The notes under the pieces were generated by a model that was not told where the DNA came from, did not search any database, and saw only the letters and a list, made by a program, of their open reading frames with translations. A stretch of 64,000 nt of DNA, taken from NCBI GenBank assembly GCA_016842005.1, contig JAENYD010000004.1, forward strand, positions 99,242 through 163,241, given 5' to 3'. The translations under genes and the position numbers were made by a program. This document shows, piece after piece, positions 48,024 through 57,214 of the stretch. This DNA comes from Clostridium thermobutyricum. Lineage in GTDB: Bacteria > Bacillota > Clostridia > Ch29. Position 1 is the stretch's first letter. Each line of letters starts with the position of its first letter.

Positions 48024-50453
48024 ATGCCAGAGAAATGGGAAAATATTGTTCCGGTTGATATAAAACAGGAAATGAAAAAGTCTTATATTGATTATGCCAT
48101 GAGCGTTATTGTCAGCAGGGCCCTTCCTGATGTGAGGGATGGCCTTAAACCGGTACACAGGCGCATTCTTTATGCCATGAATGAACTGGGTCTTACTCCG
48201 GATAAGCCTCACAGGAAATCTGCCCGTATAGTGGGGGATGTCCTTGGTAAATACCATCCCCACGGCGATTCGGCAGTTTATGATGCCATGGTAAGAATGG
48301 CCCAGGATTTTTCCATAAGGGTTCCCCTGGTGGACGGGCATGGAAACTTCGGGTCCATAGACGGAGACAGCGCTGCTGCAATGCGTTATACTGAGGCCAG
48401 GATGTCCAAAATCGCCATGGAGATGTTGAGGGATATAAATAAAGAGACTGTTGACTTTGCTCCAAACTTTGATGATACTCTGCAGGAACCGGTGGTTCTA
48501 CCTTCAAGGTTTCCAAATATACTGGTAAATGGGGCTTCAGGTATAGCTGTGGGTATGGCCACAAGTATTCCTCCCCATAATCTGGGGGAAGTGATAGACG
48601 GGGTTATAAAGCTTATAGATGACCCTATGACCGAAATAGACAATTTGATTAAAACTGTCAAAGGTCCTGACTTTCCCACCGGAGGCATTATCATGGGAAA
48701 AAACTCCTTAAAGGATGCTTACAAGACCGGCAAGGGAAAAGTCAAGGTAAGGGCAAAAGCTTCCATTGAGCAGGTTTCCAGCAATAAACACAGGATAGTC
48801 ATAACAGAGATCCCGTACCAGGTGAACAAATCAAAACTCATAGAAAAAATTGCCGACCTGGTCAGGAATAAAAAGATTGACGGCATAACAGATATAAGGG
48901 ACGAGTCCGATAGAAAAGGCCTTAGAGTGGTTATTGAACTTAGAAGAGATGTAAATCCGAAAGTTGTGCTTAATCTGCTTTATAAATATACCCAACTCCA
49001 GGAGACTTTCAGTATCATTATGCTGGCTCTGGTAAACGGACAGCCAAGAATACTCAATCTCAAAGAAATGCTATCCTGCTATCTAGAACATCAGGTTGAG
49101 GTCATAAGGCGCAGGACGCTATATGACCTTAATAAAGCGGAAGAAAGGGCTCACATACTGGAAGGGCTCAAAATCGCTCTGGACAACCTTGACAGGGTAA
49201 TCAGCCTGATCAGGAGTTCCAAAACCGTGCAGATTGCCAAAGAAGGCTTGATGAACGAGTTTAAGCTTACCGAGAAACAGGCCCAGGCCATATTGGATAT
49301 GCGACTCCAGAGACTTACCGGTCTTGAGCGAGAGAAAATCGATACAGAATATAAGGAACTGCTGGAGAAAATCAGTTATTATAAAGAAGTCCTCGATAAG
49401 AAAGAACTTGTTAACCAGATAATAAAAGAAGAGCTGGCAGAGATAAAAGAGAAGTTTGCTGATAGGAGGAGAACCAAGATTACTGCCGATTTTGAAGATT
49501 TTGACATAGAAGACCTTATAGAAGATGAAGAAGTGGCTATTACTCTTACCCACTTCGGGTATATAAAAAGGATTCCCGCCGATACCTATCGAAGCCAGAG
49601 ACGGGGCGGCAGGGGCATAACGGCTTTAACCACCAAAAACGAAGATTTTGTTGAAAACTTGTTTATAACTTCCACCCATAACTATATTCTCTTCTTTACC
49701 AACAGGGGGAAGCTCTACAGACTGAAAGGATATGAGATACCCGAAGCGGGGCGGCAGGCAAAGGGAACCGCCATAGTCAACCTGCTGCAGCTGAACAGCA
49801 GCGAAAAAATTACTGCCGTTATACCAATAAAGGATTTTGCAGAAGATAAATTCATGGTTTTTGCAACCAGGGAAGGACATATTAAAAAGACCCCCCTGTC
49901 AGAATACGATACCCACAGGAAAAACGGCCTGCAGGCAATAAGCCTGAAAGAAGGGGACGAGCTTATCAAGGTAAGGCTTGTGGAGGAAAACGATGAAGTT
50001 ATCATTGTAACCAAAAAAGGATATGCCATAAGGTTCAGCCAACAAGAAGTGAGAAGCATGGGCAGAACTGCCCAGGGGGTTAGGGCCATTAATCTTATGC
50101 AGGATGACCACGTGGTGGGAATGGAAATGGCGGATTGCGCATCTGACCTGCTGGTAATTACAGAAAGAGGCTACGGAAAGAGGACCGCTCTGAAGGAATA
50201 CAGGCCTCAGGGTAGAGGCGGCAAGGGATTAATAACATATAAAATTACTGAAAAGACAGGCAATATTGTAGGGATTAAAGTAGTCAATGAAGATGATGAG
50301 ATTATGCTCATTGCCAAAGACGGTATGGCTATCCGGCTCAGTGTAAAGGATATCTCCAAAATGGGAAGGATCACCCAGGGAGTAACGCTTATGAAACTGA
50401 ATAAGGATAATGCCCTCGTCTCCCTGGCCAGAATTGAAAATGCAGCCGGATAA
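48024..50453 (+). CDS. gyrA: DNA gyrase subunit A
   Basis: 809 residues. Catalytic Tyr122 in [11 protein letters not shown]. The quinolone-determining region reads [10 protein letters not shown] with Ser at position 83, the susceptible type. The GyrA-box QRRGGRG begins the C-terminal DNA-wrapping beta-pinwheel, which distinguishes it from ParC. SD GGGGGG-like purine stretch before ATG. Ends at a clear terminator hairpin. Confidence 0.97.
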   Translation: MPEKWENIVPVDIKQEMKKSYIDYAMSVIVSRALPDVRDGLKPVHRRILYAMNELGLTPDKPHRKSARIVGDVLGKYHPHGDSAVYDAMVRMAQDFSIRVPLVDGHGNFGSIDGDSAAAMRYTEARMSKIAMEMLRDINKETVDFAPNFDDTLQEPVVLPSRFPNILVNGASGIAVGMATSIPPHNLGEVIDGVIKLIDDPMTEIDNLIKTVKGPDFPTGGIIMGKNSLKDAYKTGKGKVKVRAKASIEQVSSNKHRIVITEIPYQVNKSKLIEKIADLVRNKKIDGITDIRDESDRKGLRVVIELRRDVNPKVVLNLLYKYTQLQETFSIIMLALVNGQPRILNLKEMLSCYLEHQVEVIRRRTLYDLNKAEERAHILEGLKIALDNLDRVISLIRSSKTVQIAKEGLMNEFKLTEKQAQAILDMRLQRLTGLEREKIDTEYKELLEKISYYKEVLDKKELVNQIIKEELAEIKEKFADRRRTKITADFEDFDIEDLIEDEEVAITLTHFGYIKRIPADTYRSQRRGGRGITALTTKNEDFVENLFITSTHNYILFFTNRGKLYRLKGYEIPEAGRQAKGTAIVNLLQLNSSEKITAVIPIKDFAEDKFMVFATREGHIKKTPLSEYDTHRKNGLQAISLKEGDELIKVRLVEENDEVIIVTKKGYAIRFSQQEVRSMGRTAQGVRAINLMQDDHVVGMEMADCASDLLVITERGYGKRTALKEYRPQGRGGKGLITYKITEKTGNIVGIKVVNEDDEIMLIAKDGMAIRLSVKDISKMGRITQGVTLMKLNKDNALVSLARIENAAG

Positions 50454-50467
50454 TATCCGGCTGCATT
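50439..50467 (+). terminator. Intrinsic terminator after gyrA
   Basis: A 13-bp perfect stem, AATGCAGCCGGAT / ATCCGGCTGCATT, with a 3-nt loop. It starts inside the last codons and is followed by an A-rich rather than T-rich stretch, so strength is uncertain. Confidence 0.6.
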
Positions 50468-50532
50468 AAAATTCAGAAGATTAACCTGATAATAATAACT
50501 GTGTGTAAGCATATTAAGGGGGTAAATATATA

Positions 50533-50847
50533 ATGAACAATATAGGCTATTTTTATGACGAGAACGACGGTAAATGGGTCATACAGTTGAAGGGGGACAT
50601 AGATGTATATACGGCTCCCCAGCTTAAAGATGTTATCAACACCATATTGGAACAAAGAACAGCAGACATGTTCTTTGACTGCAGTCAGTTGAATTACATG
50701 GACAGTACCGGCCTCGGCGTACTTATCGGTGCGCTGAAGAGGATTAAAGAACATGAGAAAAATATATATCTTAACAGCCTCAGACCAAACGTGAAAAAGC
50801 TATTCAATATAACGGGACTTGACAAAATATTTGTTCTGGAGGGATGA
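50533..50847 (+). CDS. rsbV: Anti-sigma factor antagonist (RsbV/SpoIIAA, STAS domain)
   Basis: 104 residues, one STAS domain. The phosphorylation site is the Ser of MDSTGLGVLIGA. Unphosphorylated antagonist would bind the RsbW-like kinase encoded next and free the sigma factor. First gene of a three-gene module with gaps of 4 nt and 1 nt. It could also be named spoIIAA; the adjoining sigma factor favours the SigB side. Confidence 0.85.
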   Translation: MNNIGYFYDENDGKWVIQLKGDIDVYTAPQLKDVINTILEQRTADMFFDCSQLNYMDSTGLGVLIGALKRIKEHEKNIYLNSLRPNVKKLFNITGLDKIFVLEG

Positions 50848-50851
50848 TTCT

Positions 50852-51304
50852 GTGATAGTAATTGACAGCGGCAGAGAAGCTTGTGCAAAAGACAAGCAAA
50901 AGGATATAATAATCCTTACTCTGCCCGGTAAGCCTGAATATGTAAGCGTGGCAAGATTGACAGTCTCAGGGATTGCCAGCAGGATGGGTTTTGATGTTGA
51001 AGCAATCGAAGATATCAAACTGGCAGTATCCGAAGCATGCACAAATGCCATAAAACATGGGTGTAAAGAAGCTGTGGAACATTATGAAATAAATATATCC
51101 ACGGATGAAAACTGCCTGAGTATCAGCATCAGCGATAAAGGTTGTGGGTTTGAAATGGGGAAAGTTGACTGCCCGGATACTCAAAACCCCAGGGAGGGAG
51201 GCATGGGTCTTTTCATCATCAAGACTTTGATGGACGAAGTAAATGTCTCAAGTTTGCCAGATTCCGGCTGTACAATCAATATGAAGAAATACCTGGAGGT
51301 ATGA
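50852..51304 (+). CDS. rsbW: Anti-sigma factor serine kinase (RsbW/SpoIIAB)
   Basis: 150 residues from a GTG at 50852 (SD GGAGGGATG). A GHKL ATPase: N-box SEACTNAIKHG, G1 box ISDKGCGFEMG, G2 box GGMGLFIIKTLMD. It should hold the sigma factor encoded downstream and phosphorylate the antagonist encoded upstream. Confidence 0.88.
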   Translation: MIVIDSGREACAKDKQKDIIILTLPGKPEYVSVARLTVSGIASRMGFDVEAIEDIKLAVSEACTNAIKHGCKEAVEHYEINISTDENCLSISISDKGCGFEMGKVDCPDTQNPREGGMGLFIIKTLMDEVNVSSLPDSGCTINMKKYLEV

Positions 51305-51305
51305 T

Positions 51306-52073
51306 ATGTATACAGATGAAAAAATTAATGACATACAGCACATGGAAGAAGAAGAGGTATTTCGATTGTACAGTGAGAGAAGAGATACCGGCTTAAGAAA
51401 CGCTATTTTCTTTAGATACCAGTATTTAGCCGAAATTCTCTCAAAAAAATATCTGAACAGAGGGGTGGATTACGAAGACCTCTTTCAAATAGCTTCCATA
51501 GGCCTTATAAATGCTATAGAAAGATTCGACGTATCAAAGGGTTACAGGTTTTCCAGCTTTGCAACCCCCACTATTATCGGTGAGATAAAGAAATATTTCA
51601 GGGACAAGGAATGGATGATAAGGGTCCCCAGGAGGCTTCAAAAGCTATCCCGAAGGATAAAAGAGGCAAAGCAGGAATTAGCCCAGGAACTGAACAGGCA
51701 TCCCAGGGTACCCGAATTGGCCGAATACCTGAATGTGAGCGAAGAACTTGTTCTGGAGGCCATGGAAGCGGGAGACATGTATTCACCCCAATCCCTCGAC
51801 GAAGTCCATAATAAGAATCAGGAAGACAGAGAAATGACATTGAAAGACCTGATAGGGGTAGAGGACATCAACCTGGCTTCTACTGAAAATAAGGACTATA
51901 TAGAAAAATGTATCGAAAAGCTGAATCCGAAAGAATTAAAGGTTTTAAAAGACCGGTATTTCAGGCAAAAAACCCAGTCCCAGGTTGCCCGGGACCTGAA
52001 GGTGTCCCAGATGACCGTATCCAGGATAGAAAAGAAAATAATTGAGAAGTTCCGGAGGGAATTAAACATTTAA
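51306..52073 (+). CDS. sigB: RNA polymerase sigma factor, SigB/SigF/SigG family
   Basis: 255 residues. Region 2 is DYEDLFQIASIGLINAIERFD with FSSFATPTIIGEIKKYFRD. Region 3 is RRLQKLSRRIKEAKQEL. Region 4 helix-turn-helix is TQSQVARDLKVSQMTVSRIEKKI. The module rsbV-rsbW-sigma is shared by SigB and SigF systems. Position beside gyrA and the sequence of region 3 suggest a SigB-type stress regulator, but SigF cannot be excluded. No phosphatase (RsbU/SpoIIE) is nearby. Confidence 0.82.
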   Translation: MYTDEKINDIQHMEEEEVFRLYSERRDTGLRNAIFFRYQYLAEILSKKYLNRGVDYEDLFQIASIGLINAIERFDVSKGYRFSSFATPTIIGEIKKYFRDKEWMIRVPRRLQKLSRRIKEAKQELAQELNRHPRVPELAEYLNVSEELVLEAMEAGDMYSPQSLDEVHNKNQEDREMTLKDLIGVEDINLASTENKDYIEKCIEKLNPKELKVLKDRYFRQKTQSQVARDLKVSQMTVSRIEKKIIEKFRRELNI

Positions 52074-52138
52074 CCGTACAGCATTTAGGGCTGTTATTTT
52101 TTTACAGACTTAGGTTATACTCAATTATCATAAGAAAG

Positions 52139-52271
52139 ATAAACAGGATGCCAGGCTTCAAGTCAGGTTTTAACCCCGTTTAAGCCTTACAAATCATTAT
52201 CCGGGGACGTAGTGCGCCAATACTACCGTCGGAATGAACGATAGTATTAGCGGCGGTAGTTATAGGATAAA
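52139..52271. repeat. Two-hairpin ~130-nt element, copy 3 (diverged, stems kept)
   Basis: Same frame as copies 1 and 2 (starts ATAAACAGGAT, closing pair TTATCC/GGATAA, tail TTAGCGGCGGTAGT, ends GGATAAA). The inner stem of hairpin 2 has different bases, AATACTA / TAGTATT, in place of the CTTATCTCCCG stem of copy 2, so pairing is kept while sequence changes. It lies 65 nt after the sigma factor gene and 105 nt before the DivIVA-like gene. Confidence 0.8.
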
Positions 52272-52376
52272 TGCTTTAGAATAATTCTATGATATGTTAT
52301 TATTTATGTAGGAAATTAAATTTCCATGACGAATTAAGTAATCGTAATATGAATTAACAGGGGAGGTAATGGATAC

Positions 52377-53213
52377 ATGATTGATCAAAACAATATTTTG
52401 GACCAGGTTAATTTCCAGGTACGGAGGAAAGGATATGATATTGAAGAAGTACATACGTTCATTGAAAATTTGCACAAAAAGTATATAGAAGAAGCGTTGA
52501 AAGTCGATAATCTGGGTAGCGTAATTGATAATATGGAACGGATCATCAAAGAAAATCTTGAAGAGGGATATGACGCCGATAAATCAATCATAGATATCAT
52601 TCTGGATATACTGTTAAAGAATAAAAAGTATCGCTATCAGCTGGAGGAAAAAGAAAAGAAACTGCAGGACATGGAGCAGAAACTGACTTCCTTCAATAAT
52701 GTACAGAGCAAGGTGATGGATATACTGGCTTCCGCTCAGGAATACAGAAGCAAGGCCGAAGAGGAGGCGAAGGCTATCATTGAGAAGGCGGAAAACGAAG
52801 CCAAGTTTCTGCACATGGATGTCAAAAGACAGGCGGAAAGCAGGTATGAGGAGCTTAGTCATAAATCAAAGGATATAGTGGCACAGGCCCAAAAAGAAAT
52901 TGACCTGGTCAGAGAAAAGATAGAAGGGATAACGCAGGCTTACTTGCAGGAGGCTAAAAAAATTGAAACAACGGTAGAAAATATTAAGGAAGAATACCAG
53001 CGTATTTTGCAGGACCAAATAGAAGCCCTGAGAAAAGAAAGGAGTTTTTCAGGTATTGATGATATGCTTGACGACCTCAAAGGTTCCATCAGAAATCTCA
53101 AGCAACTTACTGCCGAAACCTTTGAGACCCCTGGAAAGGCCACGGAGGAAGCAGATGACGCAGAAACAGAAGAAGTAGAAGGGAAACAGAATGGTGTGTC
53201 CTCTGACCTGTGA
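52377..53213 (+). CDS. DivIVA-domain coiled-coil protein
   Basis: 278 residues. The N-terminal 40 residues (NFQVRRKGYDIEEVHTFIENLHK) match the membrane-curvature-binding head of DivIVA. From about 85 to 215 there is a long Glu/Lys-rich coiled coil, and the C-terminal tail is acidic. DivIVA-like proteins mark poles or septa and recruit partners. The partner here is unknown. SD AGGGGAGG. Single gene, perhaps cotranscribed with niaR 31 nt downstream. Confidence 0.78.
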   Translation: MIDQNNILDQVNFQVRRKGYDIEEVHTFIENLHKKYIEEALKVDNLGSVIDNMERIIKENLEEGYDADKSIIDIILDILLKNKKYRYQLEEKEKKLQDMEQKLTSFNNVQSKVMDILASAQEYRSKAEEEAKAIIEKAENEAKFLHMDVKRQAESRYEELSHKSKDIVAQAQKEIDLVREKIEGITQAYLQEAKKIETTVENIKEEYQRILQDQIEALRKERSFSGIDDMLDDLKGSIRNLKQLTAETFETPGKATEEADDAETEEVEGKQNGVSSDL

Positions 53214-53217
53214 CAGG
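53207..53217. promoter_or_regulatory. Candidate NiaR operator upstream of niaR
   Basis: The palindrome CCTGTGACAGG overlaps the stop of the DivIVA-like gene, 27 nt before the niaR start. It shares TGTGACA with the site before nadA. Its position fits autoregulation. Confidence 0.35.
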
Positions 53218-53244
53218 AATATTTTACCGGAAGGAAGTAATCCT

Positions 53245-53772
53245 ATGAATTTGAATTCTTCAGAAAGGAGAAAAGGCATATTTCAGGTTTTAAATTCAGC
53301 CAAGGAACCTGTAAAAGGTGCTGACCTGGCAGCAAAATTCGATGTAAGCAGGCAGGTTATAGTCCAGGATATTGCTGTGCTCCGGGCTGCGGGAAAAGAT
53401 ATACTGGCAACACCCAGGGGCTATATTATTCCTGACAGTCGGCAGCCTTCCTTTTTAAAAAAAACCCTGGTCTGCAAGCATCACACCTATTATGAAATAG
53501 AGGACGAGCTGACAACCATTGTTGACCTGGGAGGCAAGATAATTGATGTAATAATTGAGCACCCTATTTACGGTGAAAAAAGAGGCCTTCTGATGATTTC
53601 ATCCAGACTGGATGTGGAGGATTTCATGACAAGCTTAAAGCGGGACAAGGCTGCACCCCTTTCTACTTTAACAGGGGGTATTCATCTTCATACAGTGGAG
53701 GTAAGGGATGAGGCAACCTTTAAACGCATTAGAGATGCTCTGGATAAAAAAGGTTATCTCATAAAGGAATAG
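53245..53772 (+). CDS. niaR: Niacin-responsive repressor NiaR (YrxA)
   Basis: 175 residues from the ATG at 53245 (SD GGAAG); 18 upstream open codons overlap the DivIVA-like gene. An N-terminal helix-turn-helix (VKGADLAAKFDVSRQVIVQDIAVLR) is followed by a 3H domain. The three conserved histidines are visible: HHTYYEI, IEHPIYG and the HLHTVEV group. With nicotinate bound it represses NAD synthesis genes; nadABC follow directly. Confidence 0.93.
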   Translation: MNLNSSERRKGIFQVLNSAKEPVKGADLAAKFDVSRQVIVQDIAVLRAAGKDILATPRGYIIPDSRQPSFLKKTLVCKHHTYYEIEDELTTIVDLGGKIIDVIIEHPIYGEKRGLLMISSRLDVEDFMTSLKRDKAAPLSTLTGGIHLHTVEVRDEATFKRIRDALDKKGYLIKE

Positions 53773-53792
53773 CACATTATTTTTTTTAGCAT

Positions 53793-53808
53793 ATGTGACA
53801 AGACAGAT
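53793..53808. promoter_or_regulatory. Candidate NiaR operator upstream of nadA
   Basis: ATGTGACAAGACAGAT, an imperfect palindrome containing the TGTC(TT)GACA-like half-sites reported for NiaR (YrxA) boxes. It lies 34 nt before nadA. Tentative. Confidence 0.45.
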
Positions 53809-53841
53809 GTAAATACACAAATACAGGGGGATGGTCCAAGA

Positions 53842-54753
53842 ATGCTCAAAGAGGATGTGGTCGAGAAAATAATGAGAGTGAAGGAGGCAAAAAAAGCTGT
53901 AATACTTGCCCATTATTATCAGGAGGACGAGGTACAGGAAATAGCTGATTTTCTGGGAGACTCCCTGGAATTAAGCAGGAAGGCTGCGGGCGTGGATAGT
54001 AAAATCATAGTATTTTGCGGGGTTCATTTTATGGCAGAGACGGCTAAAATACTGAATCCCGGGAAAAAGGTGCTGATCCCGGTTTCGGGTGCAGGATGTC
54101 CCCTGGCTGATATGGCAAATCCCTATGTATTAGACAAATTAAAAGAAATACATCCCGATGCGGCGGTAGTATGCTATGTCAACTCCCCGGTCTCTGTTAA
54201 GGCCCGGAGTCATGTGTGCTGTACTTCTTCCAATGCAGTTAATGTGGTCAGGTCCCTGCCCCATGAGAAGATAATTTTTGTCCCTGACAGGAACCTGGGG
54301 AGTTATGTTTCCCAGCAGGTTCCGGAAAAACAGATTATTCCGTGGTCTGGTTTTTGTCCTGTTCACCAGAGTGTTTCTCCCGGAGACGTGCTGGAATTAA
54401 AAAATAGATACCCTGCTGCTCCTGTGCTGGCACATCCGGAATGTCCTCCCGAAGTGCTGAAAATGGCTGATTACGTGGGAAGCACTTCGGGAATTATTAA
54501 GAAAGCCGGGGAAACGGACAGCCATATATTGATTATCGGTACCGAGAAGGGAGTGCTGCGAAAGCTGAAGGAGGAAAATCCCTGTAAGATGTTTTATCTT
54601 CTTTCAGAAAGCTTATCATGTGGGGATATGAAAAAAATAAATCTGGAGGATGTCCTAAGGGCCCTGGAAAAAGAAGAGTATTCTGTTGAAGTGGACAGTG
54701 AAACAGCCCGTAAAGCAAGGTATTCTCTTGACAGAATGCTTGAAATAATTTAG
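53842..54753 (+). CDS. nadA: Quinolinate synthase A
   Basis: 303 residues. The three Fe4S4 ligands are visible: Cys86 in GAGCPLADM, Cys172 in GFCPVH and the Cys of SLSCGDM near the C-terminus. Substrate loop YVNSPVSVKA. It condenses iminoaspartate with dihydroxyacetone phosphate to quinolinate. First gene of nadA-nadB-nadC. Confidence 0.97.
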   Translation: MLKEDVVEKIMRVKEAKKAVILAHYYQEDEVQEIADFLGDSLELSRKAAGVDSKIIVFCGVHFMAETAKILNPGKKVLIPVSGAGCPLADMANPYVLDKLKEIHPDAAVVCYVNSPVSVKARSHVCCTSSNAVNVVRSLPHEKIIFVPDRNLGSYVSQQVPEKQIIPWSGFCPVHQSVSPGDVLELKNRYPAAPVLAHPECPPEVLKMADYVGSTSGIIKKAGETDSHILIIGTEKGVLRKLKEENPCKMFYLLSESLSCGDMKKINLEDVLRALEKEEYSVEVDSETARKARYSLDRMLEII

Positions 54754-54764
54754 GGAGTGGTGAC

Positions 54765-56312
54765 ATGAGATATTTATGCAATTTTTCCACCGATGATCTG
54801 GATAAAGAGTATTACGATGTGGTAATAGTAGGCAGCGGTATAGCAGGCTTGTATACAGCATTGAACCTTGATAATAGTTTAAAGGTTGCCCTGCTGAGCA
54901 AGACTTCCCTTGATGAGAATAATACCTCCCTTGCCCAAGGGGGGATAGCTGCGGCTATAAAGGATAATGACAGCCCCAGGCTTCATATGACGGATACTTT
55001 AAGGGCAGGGGACTGGGTCAATGATGAGAAGGCGGTTGAAGTACTGGTGAATGAGGCGAAGGAAAACATAGCGAATACTCTGGAAATAGGTATAAACTAT
55101 GACAGGGATGAAGAAGGCAGTATTGTTACCACCCTGGAGGGAGGGCATTCAAGACGGAGGATTCTGCATGCCGGCGGAGATGCAACCGGAAGAGAAATTC
55201 ATAGAGGATTAATGGCTGAGGCTCTGTCCCGGGACAATATAACCATTTTCCGGGAGGCCTTCGGGGTGGATATATTGGTGATCAATAACCGGTGTTGCGG
55301 CATTCTGGTGGAAGTGAGTGGCCGTAAGAGGGTTTTTTACTCCAGAGCCCTGGTCCTGGCTGCCGGGGGAACAGGTCAGGTATATGACGACACAACCAAT
55401 TCCCGGGTGGCTACGGGCGATGGTATCGCAATGGCCTCCAGGGCCGGTGCCCGGCTGAAAGATATGGAGTTTGTACAGTTTCACCCTACCACCTTCCATT
55501 GCGGGGAATTTAAAAGCAAGTATGGCAGGAATTTTTTGATTTCCGAAGCGGTAAGAGGAGAAGGGGCCTTGCTGAGAAACAGGAAAGGGAAAAGGTTTAT
55601 GGAAGACGTTGACGGGCAGGAACTGGCTCCCCGGGATGTGGTAGCCAGGAAGATGTTCATGGAAATGCATAAAGAAGGTTCAAAATATCTTTATCTCGAC
55701 ATAACCCATAAAGACCGGGAATTTCTGGTAAAGAGATTCCCCACCATATATACAAAATGCAGGGACATAGGAATTGACATGGCAAAAGACTACATTCCGG
55801 TCGCTCCGGCTGCCCATTATATGATGGGAGGCATAGAGGTTGACCTTATGGGCAGAACCAGTGTCCCCAGCCTTTATGGCTGCGGGGAGTGTTCCTGCAC
55901 CGGTGTGCACGGGGCCAACAGACTTGCCAGCAATTCCCTGCTGGAGGGATTGGTTTTTGGCAGGAGGATTGCCCTGGACATAAACAGGACTATAGGGGAC
56001 ACCGTCATGGAGACTGCTGATGTAAAGTTTGGCAAACTGGATGTTTTTCATTCCCTGAACTGGGGAAATATAATAAGCAGGATAAGAAAAATTATGAACC
56101 GGAAAGCGGGTATAATCCGTACCGTTGAAGATCTGTCAGATGCCCGGGACCAACTGGAGGACATCCTCCGGATAATACAAAAAGCGGACTGTCAGGCGTC
56201 CTATGAGATGGAAATAAGAAATATGGCCGAGACTGCCCTTAATATTGTAAAGGCAGCCTTGGCCCGCAAAGAAAGCTGCGGAGCCCACTATATCATTCGG
56301 CAGGGGGATTGA
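54765..56312 (+). CDS. nadB: L-aspartate oxidase
   Basis: 515 residues. FAD motif VVIVGSGIAGLYTALNL (about 19-35). The signature AAHYMMGGIEVDLMGRTSVP and GANRLASNSLLEGLVFG are typical of NadB rather than SdhA. Oxidises aspartate to iminoaspartate for NadA. Overlaps into nadC with the stop codon 2 nt before its start. Confidence 0.96.
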   Translation: MRYLCNFSTDDLDKEYYDVVIVGSGIAGLYTALNLDNSLKVALLSKTSLDENNTSLAQGGIAAAIKDNDSPRLHMTDTLRAGDWVNDEKAVEVLVNEAKENIANTLEIGINYDRDEEGSIVTTLEGGHSRRRILHAGGDATGREIHRGLMAEALSRDNITIFREAFGVDILVINNRCCGILVEVSGRKRVFYSRALVLAAGGTGQVYDDTTNSRVATGDGIAMASRAGARLKDMEFVQFHPTTFHCGEFKSKYGRNFLISEAVRGEGALLRNRKGKRFMEDVDGQELAPRDVVARKMFMEMHKEGSKYLYLDITHKDREFLVKRFPTIYTKCRDIGIDMAKDYIPVAPAAHYMMGGIEVDLMGRTSVPSLYGCGECSCTGVHGANRLASNSLLEGLVFGRRIALDINRTIGDTVMETADVKFGKLDVFHSLNWGNIISRIRKIMNRKAGIIRTVEDLSDARDQLEDILRIIQKADCQASYEMEIRNMAETALNIVKAALARKESCGAHYIIRQGD

Positions 56313-56314
56313 AA

Positions 56315-57151
56315 ATGGATATCAATAGTTTTTGTTTGGACCGGATTATAAGAAATGCTTTGCAGGAAGACCTTGGGCAGGGGGATGTCACCACCGACAG
56401 CATATTTGACAGCGGCCAGAAAGCCTGTGGACACTTCATTGTCAGAGAAGAAGGCGTTATAGCAGGAATAACCGTGGCAGCGCGGGTTTTTGGGCTGCTG
56501 GATGACCGGGTGGTACTGTTTCCCCGGGTCCAAGACGGAGAGAGGGTAGGTAAGGGACAGATAGTTGCAAAAGTTGAAGGCCCTGCCGTATCCATACTCA
56601 AAGGCGAAAGAACTGCCCTGAATTTTGTGCAGAGGATGTCGGGTATTGCTACAAAGACCAGAAAATGCGTGGATATGGTAAAAGAATATAAAGTCAGGAT
56701 TGTAGATACACGAAAAACGGTACCGGGCCTGAGGGTCCTGGACAAATATTCGGTGATGGCAGGGGGAGGGCACAACCACAGGTTCAATCTGTGCGACGGC
56801 GTCCTTATAAAAGACAACCATATCAGGGCCGCCGGCAGCATAACCCGTGCCGTAAAATCGGCCAGGGAAAAGGTGTCCCATACCCTGAAGATAGAAGTGG
56901 AAGTGGAAAACCTGGAGCAGCTGTCTGAAGCCCTGGAGGCCGGTGCGGACATAATTCTGCTGGACAATATGACATTGGAGGACATGAGAAAATCGGTGGA
57001 GATAACAGGAGGACGGGCTCTGCTGGAAGCCTCGGGGAACATAACCCAGGACCGGTTAACCCAAATTGCAGCCACCGGGGTTGACCTGATCTCAATGGGT
57101 AGCCTGACACATTCGGTAAAATCTCTGGACATAAGCCTGAAATTTGAATAA
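56315..57151 (+). CDS. nadC: Nicotinate-nucleotide pyrophosphorylase (carboxylating)
   Basis: 278 residues from the ATG at 56315 (SD GGGGG). Conserved LQEDLGQGDVTTDS at the start, RKTVPGLRVLDKYSVMAGGG in the barrel, and KIEVEVENLEQ. Converts quinolinate plus PRPP to nicotinate mononucleotide, finishing the de novo branch. Confidence 0.97.
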   Translation: MDINSFCLDRIIRNALQEDLGQGDVTTDSIFDSGQKACGHFIVREEGVIAGITVAARVFGLLDDRVVLFPRVQDGERVGKGQIVAKVEGPAVSILKGERTALNFVQRMSGIATKTRKCVDMVKEYKVRIVDTRKTVPGLRVLDKYSVMAGGGHNHRFNLCDGVLIKDNHIRAAGSITRAVKSAREKVSHTLKIEVEVENLEQLSEALEAGADIILLDNMTLEDMRKSVEITGGRALLEASGNITQDRLTQIAATGVDLISMGSLTHSVKSLDISLKFE

Positions 57152-57214
57152 TATCCCTGTTGCCTGTATAATTTAAAGAAGACAGCCAATATTTTCGGAG
57201 GAGGGAATTATCTG

